Assembly (NCBI RefSeq): GCF_011397635.1
Contig: NC_064770.1
Location: 24,597,603-24,661,602 of the forward strand
Length of the DNA: 64,000 nucleotides
DNA from: Epinephelus fuscoguttatus
Taxonomy: Eukaryota > Chordata > Actinopteri > Perciformes > Serranidae
Direction: 5' to 3'
Below, piece after piece: positions 37,385-49,769 of this stretch; the first letter of the stretch is position 1; each line of letters begins with the position of its first letter. Made by a program: the position numbers and the translations under genes. Under the pieces are notes generated by a model. The model was not told the origin of the DNA. It did no database searches and worked only from the letters and a program-made list of their open reading frames with translations.

Positions 37385-37560
37385 AAAGTAGCAGTATGGA
37401 GAAAGACTGTCGATTGTTAAGTCACACTCCAGAGTCCTCAAAACCAACGCTTTGAGTGGCGGCTTTTGTGCAACTAACAACCCATAGCACCTGTTGACAG
37501 CCGAGGTATGAGACTCAACAATCAGCTATCTTTGCTCTGAATCGCATACTCCACCTTTAC
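37385..37560. mobile_element. foldback MITE, relative of 10782-10958
   Basis: The left arm AGTAGCAGTATGGAGAAAGA with GATTGTTAAGTC is inverted in the right arm, which reads GACTCAACAATCAGCTATCT and ends GCATACTCCACC. The element is short, non-coding and has the same plan as the copy in mosmo intron 1. Confidence 0.65.
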
Positions 37561-37709
37561 GACACCAGCTAGACAGTAATGTTGGCATGGTTACGCATCA
37601 GCATATACCTAAAATGACATTAGAGTTTTCTTATTTTGCTGTTTTACAATTAGCATTTTAAATCCTGCTTTGTTTAAATTTGTTTCTACTTGGCTGTTGA
37701 TCTGTGTGA

Positions 37710-38266
37710 TAGTGACGTGCGAGTCATGAACGAATCGTTCAAAACTCGAGATTCTTTTTACTGACTCGGGAGTTACGAGTCATTGTCTCCATTAACTCGT
37801 TCACTGACTCACTGCTGCTACCACCAGCTAACTGCAAAGAGGAGAAATGCCACAAACTGTTATTCTAACTGCAATTGTATAAATGTATCAAGCTAATTGC
37901 TGTATTAGCTCCATGGCTGAAGCAACGGCTCTGGTAATTATTTCAACCCAACTCCCCTGTCTCCTCTCCTTTCTGCCCAAGCTGAGCTGTATCACAGGCT
38001 GATACAGAAAAAGAAGGATTGACTGACCCAGTAGCTCCAGCTCGTAGAGCCCCTCCCTTACTCGAGAAACTCGCTGCCCCGCACCGTTCAGGACTCAACT
38101 CGCACCTCACAGCTCACAGTTCACTCACTCTCCCTCCCAGCTCGTGAGTGGGGCACACTCTGGGTGACTGACTCAAGTGACTCAAGTGACTCGAAAACCC
38201 GATTCACTTTAGTGAGTGACTCATACAAACTCAAGTCAGTAAAAGGAATCGAGTATCCCATCACTA
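37710..38266. mobile_element. hAT MITE with perfect 8-bp target duplication
   Basis: The 557-bp element starts TAGTGACGTGCGAGTCATGA and ends GAGTATCCCATCACTA. The termini are inverted (TAGTGA / TCACTA) and the subterminal regions are rich in GACTC/GAGTC words. Flanking CTGTGTGA occurs at 37702-37709 and 38267-38274 with no mismatch. The interior has no open frame of note, so it is non-autonomous. Confidence 0.92.
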
Positions 38267-39060
38267 CTGTGTGATAATCTGAAACTGGGTAGGGTTGTGC
38301 ATTGCATCACCTGTGCGTGTATGTGCATCCTTGAGCGTGAGATAAACAAGGCGAACAACTCCATCGTGTCAACAGTGGTCAGAAACTCCACAGAGAACCT
38401 TCAAGTTAAAACTATGACAAAATAAATCAAGACTGAGATAGTAATAGCAGCCACTACCAATTCCACCTTATATTAGCACAAAATTTGGAAAAATTACAGG
38501 AAAATTTCCTGAAAAATAATTTAAAAAAAATTGAAATCCTTTTAAATGCATTTTGTGGCCATTTTTTCCCTTTTTTAAAAACATAATTTCCCCTTTCTCT
38601 TACTTTTCTTCTTCAGGTTATTTTTCTCATCATGTTTTATTGTTTTCGTGCAATTTGCAGGACATCTCCAGTCAAATTGCTCATTGCCTTTTGCACGTTT
38701 CCGAAAGAAAACAAACAGATTTGCTCAGGTTTCAAAGATTGTAATGTTCGTGAAAGGCGTCTGAACAAGCTAACTGATGTCTACACTGGTTTCAAAAAGT
38801 TAAACATTTGAAGACTAGGCTTTCCATTAATAAAACAAATAAAATTAGCAAAAACATATTTTTGGAGGTGGTAATTGAACACAAAGGAATTTAGCTATCT
38901 ATAAAAACAGGTATCACAGGGCTCTTGTATTACATTTAATGACATCATAAAAAGGTGTTTGTTTTTCTCATCACCCAAATATTTAAGGCTTTTTGTGAAA
39001 AAGGAAAAAAGCGGAGAAAAAAAAAAACCCGCCTGGACTCACAGTAAAGAATTAAACATT

Positions 39061-39066
39061 TTTATT
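39061..39066 (-). terminator. kelch gene poly(A) signal, candidate
   Basis: TTTATT on the plus strand is AATAAA on the minus strand, 674 bases past the kelch stop codon. The 3' UTR between is free of recognised repeats. Confidence 0.6.
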
Positions 39067-39739
39067 AGAACCCACTCCATTTAAAATTCACTAAAATGCA
39101 TGACGCACACTACGTTACAAAAATATACTCAACATATTACATGTAGCAAAGACAATCATTCAGAACGTACAAAGTGTAGTTACAAAACGTCGCTCACGTA
39201 TAGACGACTTCTTCACAGGTGACCTCTAAAATATTGACAGGTAGATTCTTTGGCCCACAGAGCATCTTTTCATAGAGTGAAATGTTTATCATTTTTTTAA
39301 AATATCCTTCTCACAGCTAGTCACACCCCAATAAATACGGCACATAATACAAAAATACACTATGTTGGCTGAGAAAACCTTCACAGATCTGAGGCGCTCG
39401 GACATTAAAACAGTACCCTAAACAACTTCACATCAGATGGAGAGTGAGCTTAGGCCGCTGTCAGACTGACGACTCAGTCAGCAGTTGTCACTTGAGATTC
39501 ACGCATGACATTTCCTTTGTCACCATGCCAAAAGATGGGACCCGAGAGAGCAGACTCGTTCCACAAGCACTCCTTTAAAAAAAAACCACTTGCCGGTAAC
39601 AGTTCAAACAGCTCTGTGCCAAATCCCAGGCGTTCCTTCTCAGTTTGCTGTTCTCGTCAGCTCTGAGCTTTGTAGTGCATCGTCCCCAAACAAGGGTGTA
39701 AAAAATAACCACGGAAGTTTTCCTCCCTGACACCCTCGC

Positions 39740-42700
39740 TCAGTTGTCATTTGGCGTCCCGGGAAAGCTGTTCATGTGGAGGTCCTTCCTGAGTTGGAGG
39801 GACACGCAGCTGAGCCAGCTGCGACTGGTGGGCATCTCCCCGACGATCTCCCACGTGTCTGTCTCGTCACAGTACCTCTCGATAGTGTCGTGATATCTGC
39901 ACGTAAAGGGTGATCGGCATTAGAGGAAAGGCTTTTTAAACACCATGAAGATTAGGCACATTAGTCCGATTTCACACACAATTCCTACTAAGGATAGATG
40001 GCCATGAGATTCATAAGAAACCTCACCTGTCCCAGCCTTCCTCTCCTCCCAGGACGTAGATCTTTCCATCCACCACAGCAGCACCGGGCCGATAGCGTCG
40101 TTCCTTCATGGGGGCGCACATGGTCCACTCGTTAGTCTTGGGGTTGAAACACTCCACCTTATCCGTGTTCTCTGTCGAGGCATGCCATCCACCTGGGAGA
40201 ACAAGCAAGAGGTTTTACAGTCAGTGTCATCATCCTCGTTACATCACAGTGCTTGCTGCATTGCTGATGAGTGTTATAAGGTGTGCTGCATACCTATGAC
40301 ATAAATCTTTCCTTTGAGCGTGCAAGCAGCCGAGCCGGAACGAGCGATCTGCATGGGGGCAACCTCTGTCCACACACAAGTTTTAGGGTTGTACACCTGA
40401 GCGAGGTCTGTGCCGTCGCCGTCCTCCAGAACTGCACCACCTGCCAGGACAGAGTGAGGAGAAATTTAAACCTAAATCTCCTCAATAAAAAGCACAACTT
40501 AAAGCAGAATGTGCGTGTGTGTAGCCTGTGTTTCCTACCAGTAACATAAAGCAGTCCATCCAGGGCCACCACGGCAGGACTCGTGACGGCCATCTTGACA
40601 GACTCTGTGAACTGCCAGGAGTTGGTGTGAGGGTTGTAGCACTCCACAGAGTCCAGACGAGAGCGTCCCTCCCACCCTCCCACCGCATACACAAAGCCGT
40701 CCAGCATCACCAGGCCTGAGAGGAGTGAGGAAGAATAATCAAGTCACTAATAACAACCGTTTACATACACATGAGATAGGCACCCATGATTTTACTTAAA
40801 GCTTCTTAAGGCCTGTGTCAGCTGCAAGAACGCAACTTAACATGACATTATGTGGAGCCATGGGAGTGCAGTAGCTCCACACTGAAGCACTTAGTGCAGC
40901 TAAAACATACCATAAAATGCTCCTTTAAGAATTTGTTGGAGAAGAAGAAGATGAAGACAGAGAGTGAAGCACTTTGAGTGGTTGGAGGACTAGAAAGGCG
41001 CTATACAAGTGCAGGTCCATCTACCATCCATCCATTTCAGCAAGAATATGATCAGAAATTGGAGAGAAATTAACAGCATCAGCAACCAGTTTACATGTTT
41101 CCCTGACAACAGCGTGTAGCTTCATTTAGCAGGGAAGGCTATGTAATGTAAATGCTTGCAAAAACGTGCCTGGTGCAAAGGACCATATAAAGATATGGCA
41201 CACTTTGGCGTCATAGAGTAGCCACAGAGAAACTGTTGGAAATGGGAGTGCTTGGAGGTGTTTGCTCACAGGGATTACTTCTACACAGGTTTTTGCGGGT
41301 GTGTTAAGGCAGCACAGGCAGAACCCTTCATGAGTTTAACCTTTTTCCTCAGCAGCAGTTTGTTGAGTTTGAGTTGCAGGATGGAGAATTGAGGATCATC
41401 ACACTCAAACCTTTTGATTAATTTGTGTCTGGATCAATGAGCTGATCAGATTGGCGGATTAGAGGAGCAGCTGCTGCAGAGAGGGGTGAGAGCTAACTTT
41501 ATTTTGCTGGTTAGACTCATTGTTGGACTGCCGGGTGTGTCGTTTCCATGGGAACACAGCTGGTTTAATGGAAAATGAAAGACAGCCCTTAAAGTATATA
41601 AATTAATGGACCGTTAAGTTTCATTTTCACTGCGCTTGGCGCTCTGCCATGAGACAGAAACGCAGCTCAAAATAAATTTAAATGTGGTGGCAAATGCTGA
41701 TGTTGTGGCGAAGCGGCACAATTAAATAAATGAGTGGGAAACCCTGTCACTTACTGAGCTTTGGCCACTTTTAATATTAACATCCTTCATTGTAACACCA
41801 CATATCAGACACAAAATATGGAAAAGCATAATAGGTTCGCTTTAACATTATCTTTTTTTAATCGCACTGGCAGAAATGGGCTTCCAAAGGAAGGTGATCG
41901 GAGGTCTTTTTTGATGATGCAAGTTTTCTGTGCAGGACAGAAGAAGGGGTGGCTGTAATGAGACTGCCTCACCTAGCTCAGAGCGAGCGACATTCATGGG
42001 CGCCATCTCCATCCAGGAGTCGAAGCAGGGGTCGTAGCGCCACATCTCCCTGCTGGCTGAGCCATCAGGAAACTCTCCTCCCGCCAAATACAGAGTGGAG
42101 TCTACAGAGACGGAGAGGAGGAGGAGGATGGAAAGAAACATGGTACTTGTTATGTGCACCACGTCTAAGCTTAGCTGTTGCTCATCATTAGGAGGAGGGG
42201 ACAAATATGAAGTGTCATCATGAATGAGTTTAACTGGACCTCACAATGTTTCCTCACCTGACACGACCAGCCCGTGTTTGCTCACGGCAAAGGGCAGGCA
42301 GGCCAGATTCTTCCACTGGTTCGTCACAGGATCGAAGCTCTCCACGCTGCGCAGCACCACCTTGTCGTCCTCCCCGCCAACTGTCACTATCACTTCAGCT
42401 GTCCCTGTTGCCATGGCAACAGGAGCAGAGGAACAGAGAGGAGTGAGCTGAGGCACGATGGCCTTTGGATAGATATTCATCAAAAAAATAAATAAATCAG
42501 CCCCTGTAGGATGCAACGTGGTCGTGTGCGGGGCTGTAACTAATGACTGCTGCCATTTTAGATTAATCCCCCTTTGGCGATTAATTGTTTGGTCTTTAAA
42601 TTTAAAAAAAAAAAAAAAAACAAAGCCTCTTACAATTTCTTAAAGCCCAAGTTGATACATTCAAATGTCTAATTTTTTTCTGACTGAGTCCAAAGCCCAA

Positions 42701-45700
42701 ATCAAATCAATAACCGTCAGCTGCCGTGGTGTGTGAACACAGTACAGAAACCAGATGTCTAAACAAAATAAGAGTGTCAATAAAATTCAAATTCTAACCT
42801 ATGTCTTCTCTGCTAATTCTTCTAAGTGCAGGGGAAAAAATGCCCACATAGATTGACAGCGATGTAAAGATACAGCCTCTCTCAATAATGAAAATGCATG
42901 CGATGCGAGTGCGCTCACCTGTGGATCTGCGCGGCCTCGCTCTGGGGCAGTAGAGCTCTCCACGGCGGTCCTTTAGCAGCAGGTAGTCCTTGGCCTCAGA
43001 GATGAGCTTCTGGCATCCCTGGTTCTCCTTCACCACATCCAGAGACTCGATCACATCGTGGAGGTAGTAGGGGCTGATGAGAGGCAGCCGGATATGTTCG
43101 AGGACCTTGGGGGAACGAATAAACGGAGAGAAATCTGAAAAACTGCCACTTTGACTGTTATCATTCATTGTTGAAAAGTCACCAAGACCATGCATGTTAA
43201 ATTAAACATAAAGCTACACCCAGGAGCTGGTTAGCTTAGCACAAACACTGGACAAGTCACAAGGAAGTGACTAAAAGGGGTAGATAACGCTTCATAAAAA
43301 CACGACCAGTCATGCAAAACCTTTTCTTTAAAACCAGAATAACGTGCTACTTCATAAGTTTGAGAGGTACTGGTAGGTGGATTTACCATTGAACAGAGCC
43401 AGGCTAGTTGTTCTAGTCTTTGTGCTAAGCTAAGCTAAGCTATGAAGCTGCTGGCTGTAGTGAAGTCTTCCTCTAAGTTCTGACTCTCAGCAAGAACATG
43501 AATGAGTGCATTTCTCAGAGTGGGAGTCACCAGAGGCCCGACGATTTGATATAATCATGATACCATATTATTGAGATTTTAAATGTTTTGTGATATGCTG
43601 AGTATTGCAGTAACAGATATTGTGATATACTGCAATTTAATCCTTTTTTTAAAAGTTTAAGTTTTGTCCTTAAAGGGAAAATTTGTTTTATTTCATAAGA
43701 GAAAGTTTTAAAGATAAAGTTTCTCACTTCCTTTTATTGTATCCAGTGGACTAAAAAAGCAAATGATTTTATTATTCTAGTTGGCTAGCAAAAGTTTAAC
43801 TTGTATCTGCAATACTAATGATTTATATGATAAGAAAAATCAATACGTGGCGTCCATGAATCGACAATATTTCTACACAAAGTATCGCAACACTATACTG
43901 TATTGATTCTTCCCTCTCCCCTACCCATTTCCTAAAAAGCTGAACTATTCCTTTTAAGATTGACTATCTGCTGATATCCGGTCTGATCTGATTATTTATT
44001 TTTATAATATCTTAATTTTTCAGTAATACAGCTGCACAAACACCGTGCATACTCAGGCTGCAAACGGTGCGTCATCTCCATGGAAAAACAGTAGTTTCAA
44101 TCAAGAAGAGACAATAAGATTAAGACATGTACCATGGAGGTGGTGGGAGGGGGCATTATAACATGGCTACAGACACAAGTACCCAAAGCTTGTGCAAACT
44201 CACCTTTTCAAAGCTCTGTTTGCGAGAGCTACATTTATTCAGCCATGACATGGCGGCCTCAAACACCATCTCCTCTTGAGGCACGTTGAGATGATCACTG
44301 GCAATGATTTCTGTCAGCTTGTCCACGCACAGAGACTGAAACTCCTCCTGGTGGGGAAAAGAAACACCAAAAGAATGAAGTGTGAAAGATCTGCTTTGTG
44401 AACAGACTCCCTATTCACAGGAGCTAATCACCTGTAGGCTGCAGTGTGGCTGCTGACAGGCAGGTAGATTATCTTTGTTAAGCCCCTTTCCCACATGAAA
44501 CCCACAAAACTGCCAGCTTTAATTATCCTGGTGAGGCACTAGTGGCACGTGTGAAGGCAGCGTTGGGTTAATCTGATGATAGTGTTGATGAGCTCTTTAA
44601 TTTATCCAGGGAAAACTGACTGGATTAAACTCTCTTTTCCATTTTTGTTGACAGAGTTGGGATATATTTGAAAATCAGTGTAAAGATTTTTCGACTGTCA
44701 GAGACACATATACAAGTGTGGCTGTAAAAGCTCCCTAAAAACTGTATTAATTTAAAATAAGCTATTTTTATTCTGATAACTTTTGTCTGACCAGTCCAAA
44801 CCCCAAATATATCTAACTTACAATAATATAGTATATGAAACAAAGAATAGCAGCGAACGCCTCACTTTGCCACCTCAGTTTGGCATTTCCACTTCATAAA
44901 TGACTTCTGTGACAATTCATGTTCAAATAAATACATCGACTAATCCTTTCAGATCTAATTTAATTAACTAGATTAGCCAAAAACAGACATTCCCATCTGG
45001 TTATTTCATCTATAAACTGTTGCCTACAGCGTGATAGACTTTATCCATATTGCCCAACAGGCAGTGTCCATCTTCAACCCTGACCCCCCCCCCCAAAAAA
45101 AATCAGCATTAATAAAACAGAATGCAATGATCTCTAAATCCTTTTAAACCTACTTTCAATAGGAGACAGTACAGTGATACAGTTTTCATCACTACAATGA
45201 CAAGATACTTAGTGTGTAAACTGCTAAAAAAAATTTCTGTAAATATACACTCATAATGAATTTGTTGCCTGCAAAAAGTTAGGACAGGAGCATGTTTACC
45301 ACTGTGTTATACCACCTTTTTTTTAAAGCCACACTGAGTAAGTGTTTGGGAACAGAGGACACTAATAGCTGAAGTTTTGAAAGTGAAACGCTCTCCCATT
45401 CTTGCTTGATATACGACCTCAGTTGCTCAACAGTCTGAAGGTCTCTGTTGTTGTATTTATAGCTTCATAATGCGCCACACATTCTAAATAGCAGACAGGT
45501 TTGAACTGCAGTCAGGCCAGTCTAGTGCCTGGCTGCAGTCTTTTACTACGAAGCCAAGCTGCTGATACAACTGCAAAGTGGCTTGTGTCTTGCTGGAAGA
45601 AGCGGGGACGTCCATAACCTGGTGCCTTTGCAGATGTACCCATGACGCCATGAGCCCTTATCATCAAAGATGCTGGCTTTGAACTTGGCGCTAAAAACAA

Positions 45701-46996
45701 TGTGGATGGTCCTTTTCCTCTTTAGCCCAGAGGACACGACGTCCATGATTTCCAAAAACAATTTTCTGTGTACACTATTCCACTTAGGGTCAATCCACCT
45801 CAGATGAGCTCAGGCTCAGAGCAGTCAGCAGTGTTTCTGGATGTTGTTGATACATGACTTTGCGTGGTAGAGTCTTAACTCGCAAAGACCTGCGTTTACT
45901 GACAGTGGTTTTCCAAAGTGTTTCCAAGCCTGCGCAGCAACATCCTTTATACAATCATGTTGGTTTTTCATGCAGTGCCACCTGAGAGGTCAAAGGTCAC
46001 AGGCATTCAGTGTTGGTTTTCAACCTTGCCCCTTACGTGCAGAGATTTCTCTACATTCAATTGACTATAGGTCAAACAAGATACGCAAATAATTGAATTC
46101 TGTTTTTAGTTAGGTTCCAGCATTTTGGAATCAGGCTGCGTTTGACCGCTTTTGCAAATACATCCATGTACTAGAGTCAATAGTGACATACTTACATATC
46201 AATAGGTCTCAATCAGGCTCTCACCTGCTGAGAAACACTGGTGAAGTGCTCGTGAATGTAGTCCATGCTGCGTTTCTCCAGCACCTTACAAGAATGGGCC
46301 TCGGCAAAGCAGTGAATCCCCACACAGTTCATCTCATCCATCTGACGCTCCATAAATTGACAACAGGCCTCTCGAACAGCCATCACATCCAGCAGGTTGG
46401 CTGCTGCCAGCAGAGCCTGGACGCAAATGTGATTGGTGTTTTAGAACACACACACGCTTTGATGAAGGATGGTGTGAAGGAGAAAAGATAAGCGCTGATA
46501 CTTTACCTGAACATTTGCTTTAGAAATGTAGACCTCTGATGTGTAGGCGTAGCTCACCAGCATGCCAATCATCTGAGGCTCAACACCATTGATGGCAACA
46601 CGCTCCTGTTTGGACTCGATCAGGTCAGTGGAGAACATTGCCTGAGGAGACAAAATGAACATCAGGACATTTTGTGCCTGTCACTGACATGACTGTGCGG
46701 GGAGCTGTGTTTACCTGGAAGTAGGAGCTGAAGGAGGCCAGCACGATGCGATGGCAGGGGAACTCCTGTCCTCCACAGCACAGGGTCACATCACAGAAGG
46801 CATTGTTGAGCCGCAGGCTGTTGAGGCCCTGCAGGACAGTGTTGGGGTGCCTGGACTCCACAAATAGATAGTCCTCGCTGCTCAGGGAGGCTGCGGGCGC
46901 GGCAGCAGCGGCGCTGGCGTCCTCCTGGATCGGGAAGGTGACGTTTATAGTGGACGGTGAAGGCAAACCGGCGTTGACGGCGATTATTTCAGCCAT
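39740..46996 (-). CDS. kelch-like protein (BTB-BACK-six Kelch), Cullin-3 adaptor type
   Basis: Eleven coding exons join in frame to 620 aa: 46715-46996, 46507-46641, 46225-46416, 44204-44347, 42919-43105, 42258-42404, 41973-42101, 40539-40715, 40294-40440, 40027-40192, 39740-39896. Order: an Ala-rich N-terminal tail, a BTB domain (about 58-165; FCDVTLCCGGQEFPCHRIVL, then AMFSTDL), a BACK domain (about 170-275; CCQFMERQMDEMNCVGI, EEFQSLCVDKL), the linker CPRARPRRSTG, then six Kelch repeats (about 315-610) with the double-Gly and Tyr/Trp pattern (YAVGGWEG, YVIGGWHA, YVLGGEEG). Proteins of this build present substrates to Cullin-3 ubiquitin ligase. The RPRRSTG linker recalls KLHL24 and its relatives, but I cannot match it to a named member, so no symbol is given. 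The acceptor of exon 5 is AAG. The Tc1 relic in intron 3 does not touch exons. Confidence 0.93.
43516..43905 (+). mobile_element. teleost repeat relic shared with 62848-63205
   Basis: Words in order such as TATCCAGT, GATTT(T/C)ATTATTCTAG, CAAAAGTTTAA(C/T)TTG and TAAT(A/G)ATTTATAT occur both here and at 62848-63205, in the same orientation. The ends have ATATTG/CAATAT-rich sequence resembling the TAGGGCTGCAC hAT family. The copy lies in the intron between coding exons 4 and 5 of the kelch gene. No coding capacity. Confidence 0.55.
45362..46060 (-). pseudogene. Tc1/mariner transposase relic
   Basis: On the minus strand, with several stops and frame breaks, the translation shows the C-terminal half of a Tc1-like DDE transposase. 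Visible are GRPRFFQQD (second catalytic Asp retained), AAWLRSKRL, then WPDCSSNLSA followed by NVWRIMK and QTVEQLRSYIKQEWE. The third catalytic position, the Glu of the IEN motif, is a TAG stop near 45489. Upstream pieces such as KSWTSCPL and GLTL are also recognisable. Identity rests on the known Tc1 motifs. The element is dead and lies within intron 3 of the kelch gene, in the same orientation as the host gene. Confidence 0.85.
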
Positions 46997-47450
46997 GTCT
47001 CACTACTCTAGGCAAGCCTGGGAGGTGAGTGGAGGCAAAGAAGACAAGACAGTTAGGACGGCCAATTCACACTTTAGATAAACAAACGACTTTAACATTA
47101 GCTGGTCGAGTACTTCTCAGTAAGTTAGCTTTAATTAAGAGTGACGTTTGTAAAAGTAGCGGGAGAAGCAACAAGGTGGAGAGACGACCTGAGATTGACT
47201 ATCAGTTAACGTTAGCCTACTAATGAGGCTTAGCGGCACCGAGGAGCCGTTAGCTCTCGAGACAAACTAATCCGCCGTTGCACGAGACTACTCAGCAGGT
47301 ACACACAGGTGACATTAAACGTTCAGAAGTTGTGAGAATGAAGCACATTACCTGTAAGACATAATCGTGACCACTATTGAGCGAGCCCAATCTCCCCACA
47401 CACAGTTACACGAACGTTACGGTCAGCGTTTAAAGCCTCTCACCGGAAGT
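46997..47450 (-). promoter_or_regulatory. kelch gene 5' UTR, first non-coding exon and promoter
   Basis: A splice donor reading TTACAG|GTAATG at 47352 and an acceptor just upstream of the start codon (CCTAG at 47008-47012) suggest a non-coding first exon of about 90 bases (roughly 47352-47440) and a 345-base 5' UTR intron. Immediately upstream are two ETS-type motifs, CCGGAAGT (47443-47450) and ACTTCCGG (47485-47492), facing each other. No TATA box is seen. Exon boundaries here are inferred without coding support. Confidence 0.5.
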
Positions 47451-47798
47451 CCCGCCCACAGGGCAAGAGCTATCACCGCCGAGTACTTCCGGCTTTGCTT
47501 CGGTACCCGCGCCACACCAATACATTTTTGAAAAATAATAACATTGACTCAGAAATCATTCTCATTCTCTTTGCTGGGCAAATGTAGCGTTTGGTATCTA
47601 TAATAACAATAATGAAAAATATATAAAAATGTATGTGGTCAATTTAATTATTTTAAGCAAAATATCTCACATATTTAATCATATATTTATGATACAAATA
47701 TACATATTAATACAGTCTATGGAATCATATTCATAGTCCCAAATTCAGCCATGCTAATCCTTTATTTATAGCATTTGAAAGTGAATCTAAACAGTACA

Positions 47799-47834
47799 TT
47801 AAAGGTCCAGTGTGCAGGATTTAGGGGCAGCTAT
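47799..47834 (+). mobile_element. solo MITE terminus (TTAAAGGTCCAGTGTG)
   Basis: TTAAAGGTCCAGTGTGCAGG followed by ATTTAGGGG is the end of the MITE family whose opposite, complementary end closes the copies at about 8160 and 35132. Only about 40 bases are recognisable. Confidence 0.6.
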
Positions 47835-49409
47835 TATCTTAAACGGTAGCCTATATATTTATGTGTATTTAAAAAGGGGCAGTGCACATTAATTAAAATG
47901 ACACACTTAAGTCAGGAAAATGTGCCAGATTTAGCCTTACAAGCTCATTTTCGTCTGCAGTCCCTGGCAGGTTGATGGTATATGTGTATATAAAGAAAAA
48001 GACAGTGCTTATGTGCCCTTCTTTGGACATACCATATATCCTATCTGCTTTTATCTGTGCTTCTGTATATTATTTTAATGAGCAAGCATATAACCATAGA
48101 CAAAAGCACATAGCAAAGCACATTAGCAAAAACAACAAGACATAAGCACTATTACTAAAACAATGACACTCCACCAAAAACAATAAGAACACACTATACA
48201 AAAGTACAACATAAAATGCAACATAGACCAAAGCACATAGCCACAAACAAACACACAAAAGCACAATTAGCAAGACAGTCACATAACCATAAGGCTTTTT
48301 GATGAGGGAACCAGGGAGACGCTAACTCCTGTATCGGCCTACAAACATCATCCCTGGAGTGGAGCTCCTTCAGAGTCTGCTATGTTGTATTACAGTAGCG
48401 GGATTTATCTTGTGTGGGGGAGCAGTAACATATAGGCTATCAGGGGGCTTATAGCTACCTCCTGTCACCTTCTGTCATTCATATTTTTCACAAAATCATA
48501 GTAACAGTATTTTATTTTTGGGGGTAAAAACTGAACAACTCAACCATGTGTGCATTGCTGGTTATTGCCTTCTCATGAGCCAAAATCACCATCAAATCTA
48601 GTTTTTCTGATGCACCAGCTGCCTCTTCATAATCTCTAGCCACAAAGTAGATGCTTGAACACATTTCCAAATGATCAAGCCTAATTTTTGTTATCTTGTT
48701 ATTTTGTATACCTAGAATTAGACATTTTTTTATGCTGCACATGTGCCATCAACTTGGTGAATTTCTTTCTTTATTTGTCTGTTTTCTTCACTTGCAGTAA
48801 ACTGAGCTATTTTGACCACTGGTTTTTACCATACCTTGTGGGGACCAACTTTTCAGTCCACAAATGGTAGTCCCACCAATATGATGAATATGAGATCAAA
48901 CAGACACACACATATGGATCAGAGAATATTAGATCAGAGACTCTTTTTTTTTTTATTATATTTTATTTATTTGAAAATTATTGTTTGTTGCTTGTCAAAA
49001 TTATCATAAAAAGCATGACAATATAGATTCAGATTTAGCTGCTAATATTATAATTTTATTGTCTTTCCAGAGGCTATTGTTGATATTGTAAGTCCTTGAC
49101 ACACCTGTTATGCTGTTTGAAAATTGGATATAATTCCATTATTCCACAGCCATGAACATAAACTCATTTCTTAAAGTTGTTGCTGAGATAGATTGTTGAA
49201 TAATCTTTATTTAACACAGAAAATCAAACTCTTTGCTGTCTTTACAAAAGATACAGACTCATTTTTGGTGGCAATTAAGCAAAATCACACAGAAGGAGCG
49301 GTGTTGTACTGAACATCATCACGACTGTGATCAGGACGTAGGCACGCAGCCACGGGCCAAAAGAGGACAATAATAAGTGACAATACATTATGATTTGTTT
49401 GTTTATTTA

Positions 49410-49769
49410 ATGGACGGCACGGTGGTGTAGTGGTTAACACTGTTGCCTGACAGCAAGAGGGTTCTTGATTCAGTTCCAGGAGGGAGCCCTTCTGTGCGGA
49501 ATTTGCATGTTCTTCTCGTGTCAGCGTGGGTTTTCTCCGGGTACTCCGGCTTCCTCCCACAGTCCAAAGACATGCAGCTTAATTGGTGACTCTAAATTGT
49601 CCGTAGGTGTGAATGTGAGTGTGAATGGTTGTCTGTCTCTATGTGTCAGCCCTATGATAGTCTGGCGACCTGTCCAGGGTGTACCCTGCCTTTCGTCCAA
49701 TGTCAGCTGGGATAGGCTCCAGCCCCCCTGCAACCCTCAAGAGGATAAGTGGTTACGAAAATGGATGGA
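49410..49769 (+). mobile_element. tRNA-type SINE with 10-bp target duplication
   Basis: The 5' part GGACGGCACGGTGGTGTAGT followed by GGTTAACACTG resembles a tRNA A box and is followed by a degraded B-box region. The body and 3' module (GGGATAGGCTCCAG, then ATGGATGGAT tail) match the copies at 11358, 53766 and 62541. TGTTTATTTA occurs directly on both sides (49400-49409 and 49770-49779), the footprint of LINE-driven insertion. It probably lies in or near the anks4b 3' region. Confidence 0.85.

Larger units (their letters stand above)
36846..39044. other. uqcrc2 - kelch gene intergenic region
   Basis: The uqcrc2 5' end faces the 3' end of the kelch gene. The region holds a foldback MITE (37385-37560), a hAT MITE with clean duplications (37710-38266), and AT-rich sequence from 38280 to 39040 in which I see no gene. 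Confidence 0.65.

Noticed and set aside
40294-40710. 138-codon minus-strand frame suggesting one large exon
   Set aside because: Read-through of two real kelch exons (40539-40715 and 40294-40440) and the intron between them; splice sites and homology demand removal of 40441-40538.
39740-46996. Assignment of the kelch gene to KLHL24, KLHL18, KLHL20, KLHL12 or GAN
   Set aside because: Domain order agrees with all, but N-terminus, BACK and Kelch sequences differ too much from what I know of each; only the linker resembles KLHL24.
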